A DNA stretch of 64,000 nt, taken from NCBI RefSeq assembly GCF_030845175.1, contig NZ_CP132542.1, positions 434,001 through 498,000 on the forward strand. Reading direction: 5' to 3'. The stretch is from Coralliovum pocilloporae. GTDB lineage: Bacteria > Pseudomonadota > Alphaproteobacteria > Rhizobiales > Cohaesibacteraceae. Position 1 is the first letter of the stretch; each line of letters starts with the position of its first letter. The notes beneath the pieces are model-generated. The model ran no database searches. It was not told where the DNA came from and worked only from the letters and a program-made list of their open reading frames with translations. Made by a program: the position numbers and the translations under genes. This document shows positions 42,901 through 51,012 of the stretch, in pieces.

Positions 42901-45309
42901 TCCGGCAAGTTCCAGGAAGCTGGCGACGCAATCGTTCTGGCCCTCTCCACCAAAGGCGGGGAAATTGCCGAGACTGTTGCACGTCAGGGCCTTCAGGCAA
43001 CCCGTTCGATTACAGAGAGCGGCGAAGCCCTGATTGGCGCGCTGACCGAGCAGAGCTCGGGTGCTGTTGAGGCCATGAGCAAGTCCAGCGCTGAGCTGGC
43101 TGAAACTCTCGACAGCAGAAGCCAGGCAGCCGTGACGGCTATGATACAGTCCAGCGCCGAGCTGTCGGAGACGCTCGCCACCCAGAGCCAGGCAACGGTT
43201 GATGCACTTACACGTACCGGTTCTGATATTGTCACAGCCTTTGACGGTCAGAGCCAGCAGACGCTGGAAGCAATGGCCGCAACGGGTAAGGATGTTGTTG
43301 CAACCCTTGACGAGAGAAGCCGTGACACGATTGCCTCCCTCACGGAGACCGGCGATAAGGTTGTGGCAAGCCTCGATGCCAACAGCAAGGAAATGGCCGA
43401 ACTGCTGACCCAGGCTGGCGATGGAATGGTCAACGCCTTTGCAGCACGCAGCCAGGACGCGGTGGATGCTATCACCCGCACCAGCGGCGAGGTTGCTGCA
43501 ACATTCGGCACCCGCAGCCGTGAGGCCGTCGAGGCTATTACCCAAACCAGCGACCATCTCGTCAATGTTCTGAGCACCCAGAGTGACAAGGCTGCCGAGG
43601 CCATGACCCAGTCCGGGACCATGCTGGCCTCGACCTTCAGCGAACAGACCCGTATGGCTGTCGAGACGCTGAATACAGCCAATGATCGCCTGACAACAAC
43701 CATCGAAGAAAGCAGCCGAGAAGCTGTCAGCAGCCTCAGCGAATCCGGTGAGAAACTGCAGACAGAAGTCAGCTCCCTGCTTGGTGGTCTGGACAATGCC
43801 AATGTCATGCTGCGCAAGGTGCTTGATGATGCCGGTGCAAATCTGACTGAAGTCGAAACCACCCTGAGCCAGCGCGCCGGAGACTTCCGTACCGTCGTTG
43901 ACCAGGCGGTTACTGACACGACACAGTCCAGCCACGTCATCTCCGATCAGGTGTCCATTCTGCGTGATGTTTCAACGTCGGTCCTTGCTGACGTCCAGTC
44001 TCTTGCCGAGAAATTTGACGAGCAGGCCCGCTCCCTTTCTGATGCTGCAAGCTCACTCGACAAGACCAACAAGACCATGGAAGACACTGTCGATGAGCGC
44101 CGCGCATCACTCGAGGCCCTGACCGACAGCCTGCTGCGCAAAACCCAGGACGTTGATCAGACAATGCGGTCCTTCATGACCCTCATCAACGAGACACTGG
44201 AAGCTGCAGAAATCCGTGCGAAGGATGTTGGTTCATCCCTCAGCCACAGTGCTGAGACAGCCGCCGCGACCATCGTCGACCGGCTTAACGCACTACGCAT
44301 TACTGCTGATGAAGAAGGCCGACGTGCGTCCGATACCATGCAGACGGTTCAGTCCAAGGTGACAGAAGATCTGGCAGCAACGATTGGTGATGTCAGCTCA
44401 CGCTTTGAAGCAACGGCTCAGGAACTGCGCCGCACCACCATGGATATGCGCACAGAGCTTGAAAGCACACGTGCTGATCTGAAGCGGGGTATCCTTGACC
44501 TCCCAGAGGAAACCAAGGAAGCCACAGCATCTATGCGTAAGGCGGTTCAGGATCAGATCAAGGCCCTGAACGAGCTGTCCTCTCTCGTGACAAAACACGG
44601 TGGTGGACTGGATCTGGCCAGCGCCCGCCGCGCCCAGACGCAGGTACAGGCCCCGGCTCAGCCGGCTCCTGCTGCGGAACCGGCTCCAGCCTATGTGCGG
44701 CAGGAACCAGCCCCTGCCTCGGCACCGGAGGTTCCGGCAGCCCGGGATACCGGACTGGACTTTACACTGCGCACCAGAGCTCAGGAGCCCCAGATTGAGG
44801 AAGAAGAGCGGGCACAGCCTCGCGGATGGGTAACCGACCTGCTTCGTCGGGCCTCCCGTGATGAAGAGGATCATGTCCCGGCACAGGAGCCTGTCTACCA
44901 GAGCGCCCAGCCAGCACGGGCACCTCAGCAGGCTGCACCAAGAGAAGATGAGCGCTCGCCGCTGCACATGGTGGAATCGCTCAACTCCCTGTCTGTCGAT
45001 ATCGCCCGTGCCATTGACCACGATGCCTTTATCGACCTGTGGAACCGGTACCGTCGTGGCGATCGTGATGTCTTCACCCGTCGTCTGTACACACTGCAGG
45101 GTCAGCAGACATTTGACGGCATCCGCCGCAAATATGCTCAGGACAATGAGTTCAAGCTGGCCGTGGATCGCTATATCGAAGATTTCGAGCGGCTGCTCGG
45201 AGAGGTTTCCCAGAACGATCGGGATAATATGCTCTCCCAGACCTATCTCACCTCCGATACAGGCAAGGTTTATACCATGCTGGCCCATGCCAGCGGGCGC
45301 CTAGGATAG
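39973..45309 (+). CDS. Giant membrane-anchored coiled-coil protein, GPR/RgsE (polar growth) like
   Basis: The 1778-residue protein has a charged cytoplasmic N-terminus, two TM helices close together (about 96-116 and 137-158), and then more than 1,200 residues of apolipoprotein-like helical repeats (about 190-1540) built from units such as LSDRGTDLVDRLSNTSQDV and RSEAIEISFNDTLSKFSSSI. A Pro/Ala-rich linker (about 1555-1660) leads to a compact conserved C-terminal domain with NSLSVDIARAIDHDAFIDLW and LSQTYLTSDTGKVYTMLAHA. This architecture is that of Agrobacterium GPR (growth pole ring) and Sinorhizobium RgsE, which organise polar growth in Hyphomicrobiales. Caulobacter TipN also has two N-terminal TM helices and a coiled coil but is about half as long. 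It is monocistronic with a strong terminator. Confidence 0.78.
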   Translation: MAKNTTPKQDPAEAALSAVEEALKLDFGAEDKDASSEAAPPADKKASKRAAGKDAKAADAKAARPGIKRPANAANDDRRSVGNLVYSLQRRPSTAPLWIAFLLSVLWIAGGAYVTMTSFGDTLKSLTTVGDLAGRPGLLGAVIATTLPVFFFWVMAAMIRRAQEMRIVARSMTEVAIRLAEPEGVAKEAVVSVGQAIRREVAAMGDGIERALARTNELEVMVHNEVASLERSYNDNELRIRALIEELVNQREAIVNNSERVSAAISGAHSGFQDELLSASSKIVQDITDAGGIISSGLSERGEHITVALANAGETMISMLSDRGTDLVDRLSNTSQDVTSALQKTGAEVAGSLQSASTDVSNALQSTGTDVTNMLATTGTEVAKTISDRGDEVNNILSYVGSEITSNIAARGDEVNEKLTAVSNQMEETITSQGRDITDSLNRASTELTASLTLASTELNATVEEKLGNATQTLTDTGQRVVETISTQVADVNSSLQATGEALLVDLSLRGNQLTDKLDESAGRISETISTKGGELASRLDTTSERIDNAVSVRGAELADRLTAAGEAIASTFDTRTNDLELRINDATQRVSDAFGSHSADVTDRLATVGAEVAKAIATRGNRISESILETSERFSAKLADGTDALQGIFDERGSAIRDLLDQRVSSFDDIVTIKGHNLVDSLGGRIDDLSISLDKHSETLTSAMESRIGKLDQTLDDKTKALSSLLEDRSEAIEISFNDTLSKFSSSIDTHATGVADTLSDRLTGFETSISTRLTTFEDKVGGRLETAATAFTSKADSLADTLDERTGRINDTLDARSRQINETLLDRTKEIAQAFAQGQTEISTALDGRLSEVGDVLSRQANTLTETLSDRVAEINVSLGSKVFEVAETLDSRATDLERVLNERLHSISTAFATESEKARETLATSVDLANDTLQVRTREINSVLGTRSAELAALLDNQGNTLVATLETRGADLSGKFQEAGDAIVLALSTKGGEIAETVARQGLQATRSITESGEALIGALTEQSSGAVEAMSKSSAELAETLDSRSQAAVTAMIQSSAELSETLATQSQATVDALTRTGSDIVTAFDGQSQQTLEAMAATGKDVVATLDERSRDTIASLTETGDKVVASLDANSKEMAELLTQAGDGMVNAFAARSQDAVDAITRTSGEVAATFGTRSREAVEAITQTSDHLVNVLSTQSDKAAEAMTQSGTMLASTFSEQTRMAVETLNTANDRLTTTIEESSREAVSSLSESGEKLQTEVSSLLGGLDNANVMLRKVLDDAGANLTEVETTLSQRAGDFRTVVDQAVTDTTQSSHVISDQVSILRDVSTSVLADVQSLAEKFDEQARSLSDAASSLDKTNKTMEDTVDERRASLEALTDSLLRKTQDVDQTMRSFMTLINETLEAAEIRAKDVGSSLSHSAETAAATIVDRLNALRITADEEGRRASDTMQTVQSKVTEDLAATIGDVSSRFEATAQELRRTTMDMRTELESTRADLKRGILDLPEETKEATASMRKAVQDQIKALNELSSLVTKHGGGLDLASARRAQTQVQAPAQPAPAAEPAPAYVRQEPAPASAPEVPAARDTGLDFTLRTRAQEPQIEEEERAQPRGWVTDLLRRASRDEEDHVPAQEPVYQSAQPARAPQQAAPREDERSPLHMVESLNSLSVDIARAIDHDAFIDLWNRYRRGDRDVFTRRLYTLQGQQTFDGIRRKYAQDNEFKLAVDRYIEDFERLLGEVSQNDRDNMLSQTYLTSDTGKVYTMLAHASGRLG

Positions 45310-45335
45310 GACGCTTAGCACCTGCAAAACACAAA

Positions 45336-45364
45336 CCCCGGATCATTTAATGATCCGGGGTTTT
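45336..45364 (+). terminator. Terminator after the GPR/RgsE-like gene
   Basis: CCCCGGATCATT and AATGATCCGGGG form a near-perfect 25-base palindrome followed by TTTT. Confidence 0.9.
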
Positions 45365-45477
45365 CTTATGCCTTCAGCAGACCGCAGACAGCCCTGACCG
45401 ATGACGACATCAGAAGAAGAGAGATGAATAGAGAAGACTGAAACGGCACCCGTACGCACGTTTCGGGAAACTGCTTT

Positions 45478-45585
45478 AAAGTACCAAACCTTAATGTTGA
45501 ATCGGCGGCAGTACTTTAAGAGTCTGTTGTTGCACGAGCTTTTATCTGAAAGGCTGCCTATCAACTTTTCAGAAGCACACTCTAA
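45478..45585 (+). repeat. Dispersed intergenic repeat, copy C
   Basis: This is the longest copy together with copy A. It runs from AAAGTACC to the pqiC-like stop codon, and includes TACTTTAAGAG, CACGAGCTTTTATCTGAAA and CTATCAACTTTTCAGAAGCAC. The terminal inverted repeat CTGAAAGG/CTTTTCAG needs one G-U pair. It ends inside the last codon of the lipoprotein gene, so the repeat may supply its terminator. Confidence 0.7.
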
Positions 45586-46199
45586 ATCCGTTGCAGGACC
45601 CAGCGGACAATATCGTCAGCTGCAGTATTGAAGGCCTGGTTGATACCCTCGACAACAAGATCAGCATCATGCCCTGCAACCGGTGCATTCGCTTCAAAAA
45701 CGCGCTGTCCTACCAGTCGACCGTTGCGTTCATTGATGATCTTTACGCCAAACCGGACCACTGCCCGGCTGTCCCCGTCAGAAACAGCCTCAAAAGCCCT
45801 CACATCAAAAGCAAGCTGATAGTCAATCAGCAGTCCCTCACCTGGGCGACCAATCGCCCGTGTTCGCCCGCTGTTTTCAAACGTCTGGATCATCCGTGCC
45901 TGAACGAGCTTGGGGACGCTGTCCGTCCACTGAGCTTTGGCTAGATAGGACACCTCAAACGCATCCGATCTGATCGCGATCCGCTCACTGTCCAGAACGC
46001 TGACAGCAGAAGGTTCCTTGATCAGGAGTTGAGCACTGGTACCACTCTGCAAACCGTCAAAGGATGCAGGAGCCACCACGTCAAATGTTGCCCGCTCCTC
46101 ACCACCAAGAAGCGCTGCGCAACCCGCCGTCGTCGCCAGCAAGGCCGTAACAACAGCCGCGCGGCTCATTTGTGCCAATCGACAATGGAAAGATACCAT
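45582..46199 (-). CDS. PqiC-like lipoprotein of the MCE lipid transporter
   Basis: The 205-residue precursor has a lipobox (LATTAGC, Cys27) and then the ABC-type transport auxiliary fold: SAQLLIKEPSAVSVLDSERI, AFEVSYLAKAQWTDSVPKLV, ending AADDIVRWVLQRI. PqiC-type lipoproteins sit in the outer membrane and receive lipid from MCE tunnels. It is the last gene of the four-gene operon. ATG at 46169 is an alternative start that gives a shorter signal peptide. Confidence 0.86.
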   Translation of the reverse strand: MVSFHCRLAQMSRAAVVTALLATTAGCAALLGGEERATFDVVAPASFDGLQSGTSAQLLIKEPSAVSVLDSERIAIRSDAFEVSYLAKAQWTDSVPKLVQARMIQTFENSGRTRAIGRPGEGLLIDYQLAFDVRAFEAVSDGDSRAVVRFGVKIINERNGRLVGQRVFEANAPVAGHDADLVVEGINQAFNTAADDIVRWVLQRI

Positions 46200-46372
46200 C
46201 AGTTACGCCGCCTGGACCCCAGCTCAACAAATCAATACAGAGTTTTCTTTCTAAAGGCTTTCTTAACGTGATGAAAGTGCCAATGCGTCACACAGACCGG
46301 TAATCTCCGTCAAATGACACACCGCCATTCAAATCACTACCTGAGCACCCCACGGCAAACGAGACACCAGGA

Positions 46373-47812
46373 TCAGAACCGGCGGCCGTTATATTCCTTC
46401 ACCTTTGATCCGCCAAACAACAGACTGTCTGGTTCCGTCTCGATCTTTTTGACCACACCTTCAATCCGCCGCAGAGTGACCCGGGCATCACCCACCAGTG
46501 CCTCTACGTCGCGCAATCCCCGTGTGGAGAATCGCGCCAGGCCATTGGCGATGGCATCAGCCCGTCCCTCAAAACTCTCGGCAATCTTGCGGATGGATTT
46601 CGCGGCCTGCTGGATTTCAGCAAAGAGCCCCTGCTCACTCAGATCACCAACAACCCCGTCAACCTTATCCAGGACACCATTGATCCGAAGTGAAGCCGCG
46701 TTCAGCCTCTGGGCAAGAGTCTTGGCATCCGCAACAATTGCATTGATGTTGTCGCGATTGTCCGACAGGGTCTGGGTAAAGTCCTTCACGTTACCAGCCG
46801 CAGCCTGCGCATCAGCCAGAATAGTATCAATCTGATCGCCCGACTCAGACAGAATCTTGGCAAAAGCGGACAGATCCTCACCACTCTTCACAAGGCCTGC
46901 CGTAAAGGTATTGGCATTTTCAATCGTCTGCCGGATCTGCTCGCTATCAAGTGCTGCAACGATTGTCTGAACGCTTTCAAGAGTTACATTCAGGCCGCTT
47001 GAGAAAGTTGAAAACTGTGATGCAGCTGTTTCGGCCTTGTCCACAATGGACTGGAAGTTTTCTGAGGCTTCAGACAAACGGACTGAGAACGCCTCCACAT
47101 TGTTGATCGTGTTCCGAACCTTCTCTGGCTGGATCGCTTCAAGAATCGGATCAAGATTGGCCGAGACAACCTCCAGTCTCTGGGCAAGGCTGCCCACCTG
47201 ATCGGCGGCGGATGAAACGCTGGACAGGAACCTGTCTACACCTTCAGAATTCTTCGCAAGAGCTTCGGTGAACACTTCAGCATTCTTGATGGTCTGGTTG
47301 AAGGACGGACTGTTATCGTCGAGAACCTTCTCAATTTTGAGCAGAACCGTATCTGCCCGCTGCACCAACCGGCGACCAGCCTGCAGGATATCCTGAAACG
47401 CAGACGGTTCCGCCGTCAACTGAGGTGTTCCCTCCTGACGCAATATATTGGGCTTGGTCGCAGTGCCTCCTTCCAACTCCACCAGAGCAACACCGGTAAG
47501 CCCCTGAAAAGCCAGAGATGCCCGTGTATCGCCCTTGACCGGAGTATTGGGATCCAGAAGCAGTTGACCAATCACGCGCCCCGGGTCATTCGGGTCAAGC
47601 GAGAGAGATTCAACAGATCCCACCTTGATACCGTTAAACAGAACATTGGCACCTTCACCCAGGCCCGTAACCGTGCCAGGGAAAACCACCGTCAATCGGG
47701 ACTTTTCAGCGCCATCATCATATCGGGCAATCCACAAGGTCAGCCCCACACCAAGCAGTAAAACTGCCAGTGTGAAAAAACCGATCAGGACATAATTGGC
47801 CCGCGTTTCCAT
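46373..47812 (-). CDS. MCE-domain (MlaD-like) lipid-transport protein
   Basis: The 479-residue protein has an N-terminal TM anchor (YVLIGFFTLAVLLLGVGLTL), a single MCE domain (about 40-120, VVFPGTVTGLGEGANVLFNG and ASLAFQGLTGVALVELEGG), and a long helical, coiled-coil C-terminal part (about 160-440). It is longer than E. coli MlaD, which has only the MCE domain. It forms a hexameric ring in the periplasm that passes lipid between membranes. It lies nine bases downstream of the ATPase gene. Confidence 0.93.
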   Translation of the reverse strand: METRANYVLIGFFTLAVLLLGVGLTLWIARYDDGAEKSRLTVVFPGTVTGLGEGANVLFNGIKVGSVESLSLDPNDPGRVIGQLLLDPNTPVKGDTRASLAFQGLTGVALVELEGGTATKPNILRQEGTPQLTAEPSAFQDILQAGRRLVQRADTVLLKIEKVLDDNSPSFNQTIKNAEVFTEALAKNSEGVDRFLSSVSSAADQVGSLAQRLEVVSANLDPILEAIQPEKVRNTINNVEAFSVRLSEASENFQSIVDKAETAASQFSTFSSGLNVTLESVQTIVAALDSEQIRQTIENANTFTAGLVKSGEDLSAFAKILSESGDQIDTILADAQAAAGNVKDFTQTLSDNRDNINAIVADAKTLAQRLNAASLRINGVLDKVDGVVGDLSEQGLFAEIQQAAKSIRKIAESFEGRADAIANGLARFSTRGLRDVEALVGDARVTLRRIEGVVKKIETEPDSLLFGGSKVKEYNGRRF

Positions 47813-47821
47813 CTGTCGCTC

Positions 47822-48643
47822 CTAACCGGTCATATGGCGTGCACGGACGCCGTAGAAATAATCCCGGACCCAAGGGTGATCGACCTGCTTCATAGCATTC
47901 ATATCGCCCGTGACAAGCACTTTACCCTCGGCAAGCACGGCAATTCGATCACAGGCTGTATAAAGACTACTCAAATCATGAGTGACCATAAAGACCGTCA
48001 GACCCAGCGTATCCCGCAGTTTGATAATGAGATCATCAAAGGCTGCTGCACCGATCGGATCGAGACCGGATGTGGGTTCATCAAGGAAGACAAGTTCCGG
48101 ATCAAGAGCCAGGGCACGCGCCAGACTGGCTCGCTTGATCATGCCGCCGGACAATTCAGACGGCATCTTGTTGGCAGCATCCTCCGGCAGCCCCACAAGC
48201 TGAAGTTTCAGCATGGCCAGCTCATCCATCAGCTTCTTTGGAAGCTGCAAATGCTCCCTCATGGGAATTTCGATATTCTGCTTGACGGTCAGTGAGGAAA
48301 TCAGCGCTCCATGCTGGAACAGCACTCCCCAGCGCCGCTCGACACTGCGTCGCTTATTGTCCCGTTTCTTGCGATCAATAGAGCTGCCCAGAACACACAC
48401 TTCACCAGACTGCTTGCTGTTCAGCCCGACAATTGTCCGCAGAAGAACAGATTTCCCCGTTCCGGAAGCCCCGACCACGCCCAGAATTTCACCACGATGA
48501 AGGTCAAGGTCCAGATCCTGCAAAACCCGGTGCTCTTCAAATCCCACGCAAAGGCCCCGCACCGACAGCACAACATCCCGCATATCACCGGAGGCAGGTT
48601 CGCCGGGCACCCGAGGATCACTCTGATGGGAAAGGTCTGCCAC
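47822..48643 (-). CDS. ABC transporter ATPase, MlaF type
   Basis: The 273-residue protein powers the lipid transporter. Walker A is GVVGASGTGKS, the signature is LSGGMIKRASLARAL, Walker B is LVFLDEPTSGLD, and the H-loop is VTHDL. GTG at 48643 is chosen because it lies directly after the permease stop (one base between) with a GGGG-rich site upstream; in-frame codons further up would overlap the permease, and ATG at 48583 is a shorter alternative. Confidence 0.95.
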   Translation of the reverse strand: MADLSHQSDPRVPGEPASGDMRDVVLSVRGLCVGFEEHRVLQDLDLDLHRGEILGVVGASGTGKSVLLRTIVGLNSKQSGEVCVLGSSIDRKKRDNKRRSVERRWGVLFQHGALISSLTVKQNIEIPMREHLQLPKKLMDELAMLKLQLVGLPEDAANKMPSELSGGMIKRASLARALALDPELVFLDEPTSGLDPIGAAAFDDLIIKLRDTLGLTVFMVTHDLSSLYTACDRIAVLAEGKVLVTGDMNAMKQVDHPWVRDYFYGVRARHMTG

Positions 48644-48644
48644 T

Positions 48645-49805
48645 CTAATACCCCACAAAACCGAAGAAGATGGCAAACAGCCCATCAACAACAATCACCA
48701 TGAAGATGGCCTTCACCACGGAAATCGTTGTTTGCCGACCGAGGGATTCAGCGCTTCCTTTTGTCCGCAAGCCTTCACTGCAGGCAATCAGCGCAATAAT
48801 CAGCCCCATAAATGGCGCCTTGATCAATCCGACAAACAACGTATTCAGCTCAACAGCATCCTGCAGACGATCAAGGAAGATCTGTGGCGGCAATCCGGAA
48901 TAGGCCCATGCCATCATCCCGGCCCCGAACAGACCGGACAGATTGGAGATAATCGTCAGAAGCGGCAGTGCGATAACAAGGCCGATCAATCGGGGGGCAA
49001 CGAGCACCTCAACCGGATCAACGCCGATCACGCGCAACGCATCAATCTCCTCACGCATTTTCATGGAGCCGATTTCTGCCGTGAACGCGCTGCCCGACCG
49101 CCCGGCAATCATGATTGCCGTCAACAAAACACCCACCTCTCGCAGAACCAGGATGCCGACCAGATCGACCACAAAGAGCTCCGCACCGAATGTCCTGAGC
49201 TGGAAGGCCCCTTGCTGGGCCACAATCCCACCGATCAGAAAGGACATCAGGGCAATAATCGGCACAGCGGACAGGCCCGTCCGCTCGACCTGATTGATCA
49301 CTGAAATGAACCGGATACGCCCCCGGCCCACAAGCCCTTTCAGAACACCAAGAATGACCTGTCCGATCAAGGAAGAGATTGCGAGAATGTCCAGCCAGAC
49401 ATTCATGACAACCCGACCAAGCCGTTCCAGAATATCCTGAACCGGGTTCCTCAACTGCTTTAAGGGAGCTTCCTTGCGGTCAATGCTGGCAATGGATGTG
49501 AGGAGAACCTGATGCTGGTCGCTGGCATTACGGACAGAGACCGAGGAAACACCTTCTTTGCGAGCCCGCCGCATAACCCGACAGAGGATCCAGGCCCCTG
49601 CTGTATCCAGTTCCTGCAATTCTGAAAGGTCGGCGACAATTGCCTTTTCTCCGGCAAGACGAACATCTCTGACGACAGGGTCAAGGTCTGTGGTGGCTTC
49701 AAGCGTCCAGTCTCCGGCCGGGCGCAGAACCAACGCGTCTCCGTCATGCAAAACAGACAACGTGCCCGCTGTGTCATTCGGTACCGTATTGTCCAGTGAC
49801 GACAT
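48645..49805 (-). CDS. STAS-domain/MlaE-type ABC permease fusion
   Basis: The 386-residue protein fuses an N-terminal STAS domain (about 15-105, LVLRPAGDWTLEATTDLDPV and LQELDTAGAWILCRVMRR) to an MlaE permease (about 130-385, with IPIIALMSFLIGGIVAQQ-like and GSMKMREEIDALRVIGVDP, the EEID motif that contacts the ATPase). In E. coli the STAS function is a separate protein, MlaB. The fused form is known in alphaproteobacteria. It heads the leftward permease-ATPase-MCE-lipoprotein operon. Confidence 0.94.
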   Translation of the reverse strand: MSSLDNTVPNDTAGTLSVLHDGDALVLRPAGDWTLEATTDLDPVVRDVRLAGEKAIVADLSELQELDTAGAWILCRVMRRARKEGVSSVSVRNASDQHQVLLTSIASIDRKEAPLKQLRNPVQDILERLGRVVMNVWLDILAISSLIGQVILGVLKGLVGRGRIRFISVINQVERTGLSAVPIIALMSFLIGGIVAQQGAFQLRTFGAELFVVDLVGILVLREVGVLLTAIMIAGRSGSAFTAEIGSMKMREEIDALRVIGVDPVEVLVAPRLIGLVIALPLLTIISNLSGLFGAGMMAWAYSGLPPQIFLDRLQDAVELNTLFVGLIKAPFMGLIIALIACSEGLRTKGSAESLGRQTTISVVKAIFMVIVVDGLFAIFFGFVGY

Positions 49806-50004
49806 TCCAGAGCCTCAATACCGGTCTGTATCCGCTCTAACCTGGACACCTCACCAACATGGTGTTCGCCATTAGTTAAATTAACACAGAATCCATTGCA
49901 CAAGTCAGCTTTGCATGGATATATCAGGTTCTCATCAGAACACATAGTGGCGGTCTGGCAATTTTGCCGATGCCGTCGAACACAATCGCTGCAAAGGTGC
50001 TGAG

Positions 50005-51012
50005 ATGGAACTGAAGACACCCTACCTGCTATTCCTCGGCGACGTGCCGGACGCGCTGGCAGCCAAGACGGCACTTGGTATCGTCGACTGGCGCCCCGAA
50101 TGGTGCATCGGCCAGCTTCGCCTGCCAGGCTGCAAGGCGGATTGCGGAGTTCCGGATCTGTCCCTGGATGAGGCGCGCGAAAAAGGTGTTCAGACCATGG
50201 TTATTGGCGTGGTCAATGCTGGTGGCGTGTTGCCTGACCATTGGGTAGACACTGTTGTTGCCGCACTTGAAGCCGGTCTTGATGTGGCGTCTGGCCTGCA
50301 CAAGAAACTGGAATCCAACGAGCGCATCAAAGCTGCCGCAGAAGCCAATGGCCGCACATTGCACAATGTCCGTCATTCAGATCGCACATTCGACACAGGC
50401 AAGGGTACCAAACGCCGCGGCAAGCGCGTGCTGGCAGTGGGAACGGATTGTTCTGTGGGCAAGAAGTACACAGCCCTCGCCCTTGAAAAAGCCATGCGTG
50501 CCCGTGGTATGGACGCTGATTTCTGCGCAACCGGTCAGACAGGAATTTTCATCTCGGGCCGCGGCGTCTCTATTGATGCCGTTGTTGCAGATTTTATCGC
50601 CGGTGCAGCCGAATGGATCAGCCCGGCAGCCGAGAGCGACGACCACTGGGACGTGATTGAAGGCCAGGGCTCTCTTTTCCACCCGAGTTTCGCAGGCGTA
50701 TCCATCGGGCTTCTACATGGGTCCCAACCGGACGCCCTGATCATCTGTCATGAGCCCACGCGCACAACGATGCGTGGAGTGGCAACACCTCTGCCAAGCA
50801 TTCAGCAGGTCATCGACCTCAATCTGTCCTGTGCCAGGCTGACAAACCCGAATGTGCGGTGTGCGGGTATTGCCGTCAATACGCAGGCACTTGCCGAAGA
50901 TGAGGCAAGAGCTTATCTCGCCGGGCTTTCAAGCGAATATGGCCTGCCTGCCACAGATCCCGTCCGCTTTGGCATGGACGAGATTGCAGCCAAATTGCAG
51001 GACGACTTCTGA
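50005..51012 (+). CDS. dgcN: N-acetyl-D-glutamate synthase DgcN (DUF1611)
   Basis: DgcN acetylates D-glutamate in marine bacteria that use D-amino acids. The 335-residue protein has an N-terminal Rossmann-like half (LLFLGDVPDALAAKTALGIV) and a C-terminal P-loop half with GTDCSVGKKYTALALE, then FCATGQTGIFISGRGVSID and VIEGQGSLFHPSF, all typical of DUF1611. The stop overlaps the start of the next gene (TGATG), which encodes its pathway partner DgcA. Confidence 0.9.
   Translation: MELKTPYLLFLGDVPDALAAKTALGIVDWRPEWCIGQLRLPGCKADCGVPDLSLDEAREKGVQTMVIGVVNAGGVLPDHWVDTVVAALEAGLDVASGLHKKLESNERIKAAAEANGRTLHNVRHSDRTFDTGKGTKRRGKRVLAVGTDCSVGKKYTALALEKAMRARGMDADFCATGQTGIFISGRGVSIDAVVADFIAGAAEWISPAAESDDHWDVIEGQGSLFHPSFAGVSIGLLHGSQPDALIICHEPTRTTMRGVATPLPSIQQVIDLNLSCARLTNPNVRCAGIAVNTQALAEDEARAYLAGLSSEYGLPATDPVRFGMDEIAAKLQDDF

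Noticed and set aside
41000-43900. Short recurring DNA motifs that might be taken for a CRISPR or satellite array.
   Set aside because: The repeats are degenerate, codon-phased and encode repeated helices; there are no constant spacers.
42703-43935. Minus-strand frame of 410 codons, with other long antisense frames, inside the GPR/RgsE-like gene.
   Set aside because: They mirror the repetitive coiled-coil coding sequence; the Cys/Gly-rich translation has no ribosome-binding site or homologue pattern.
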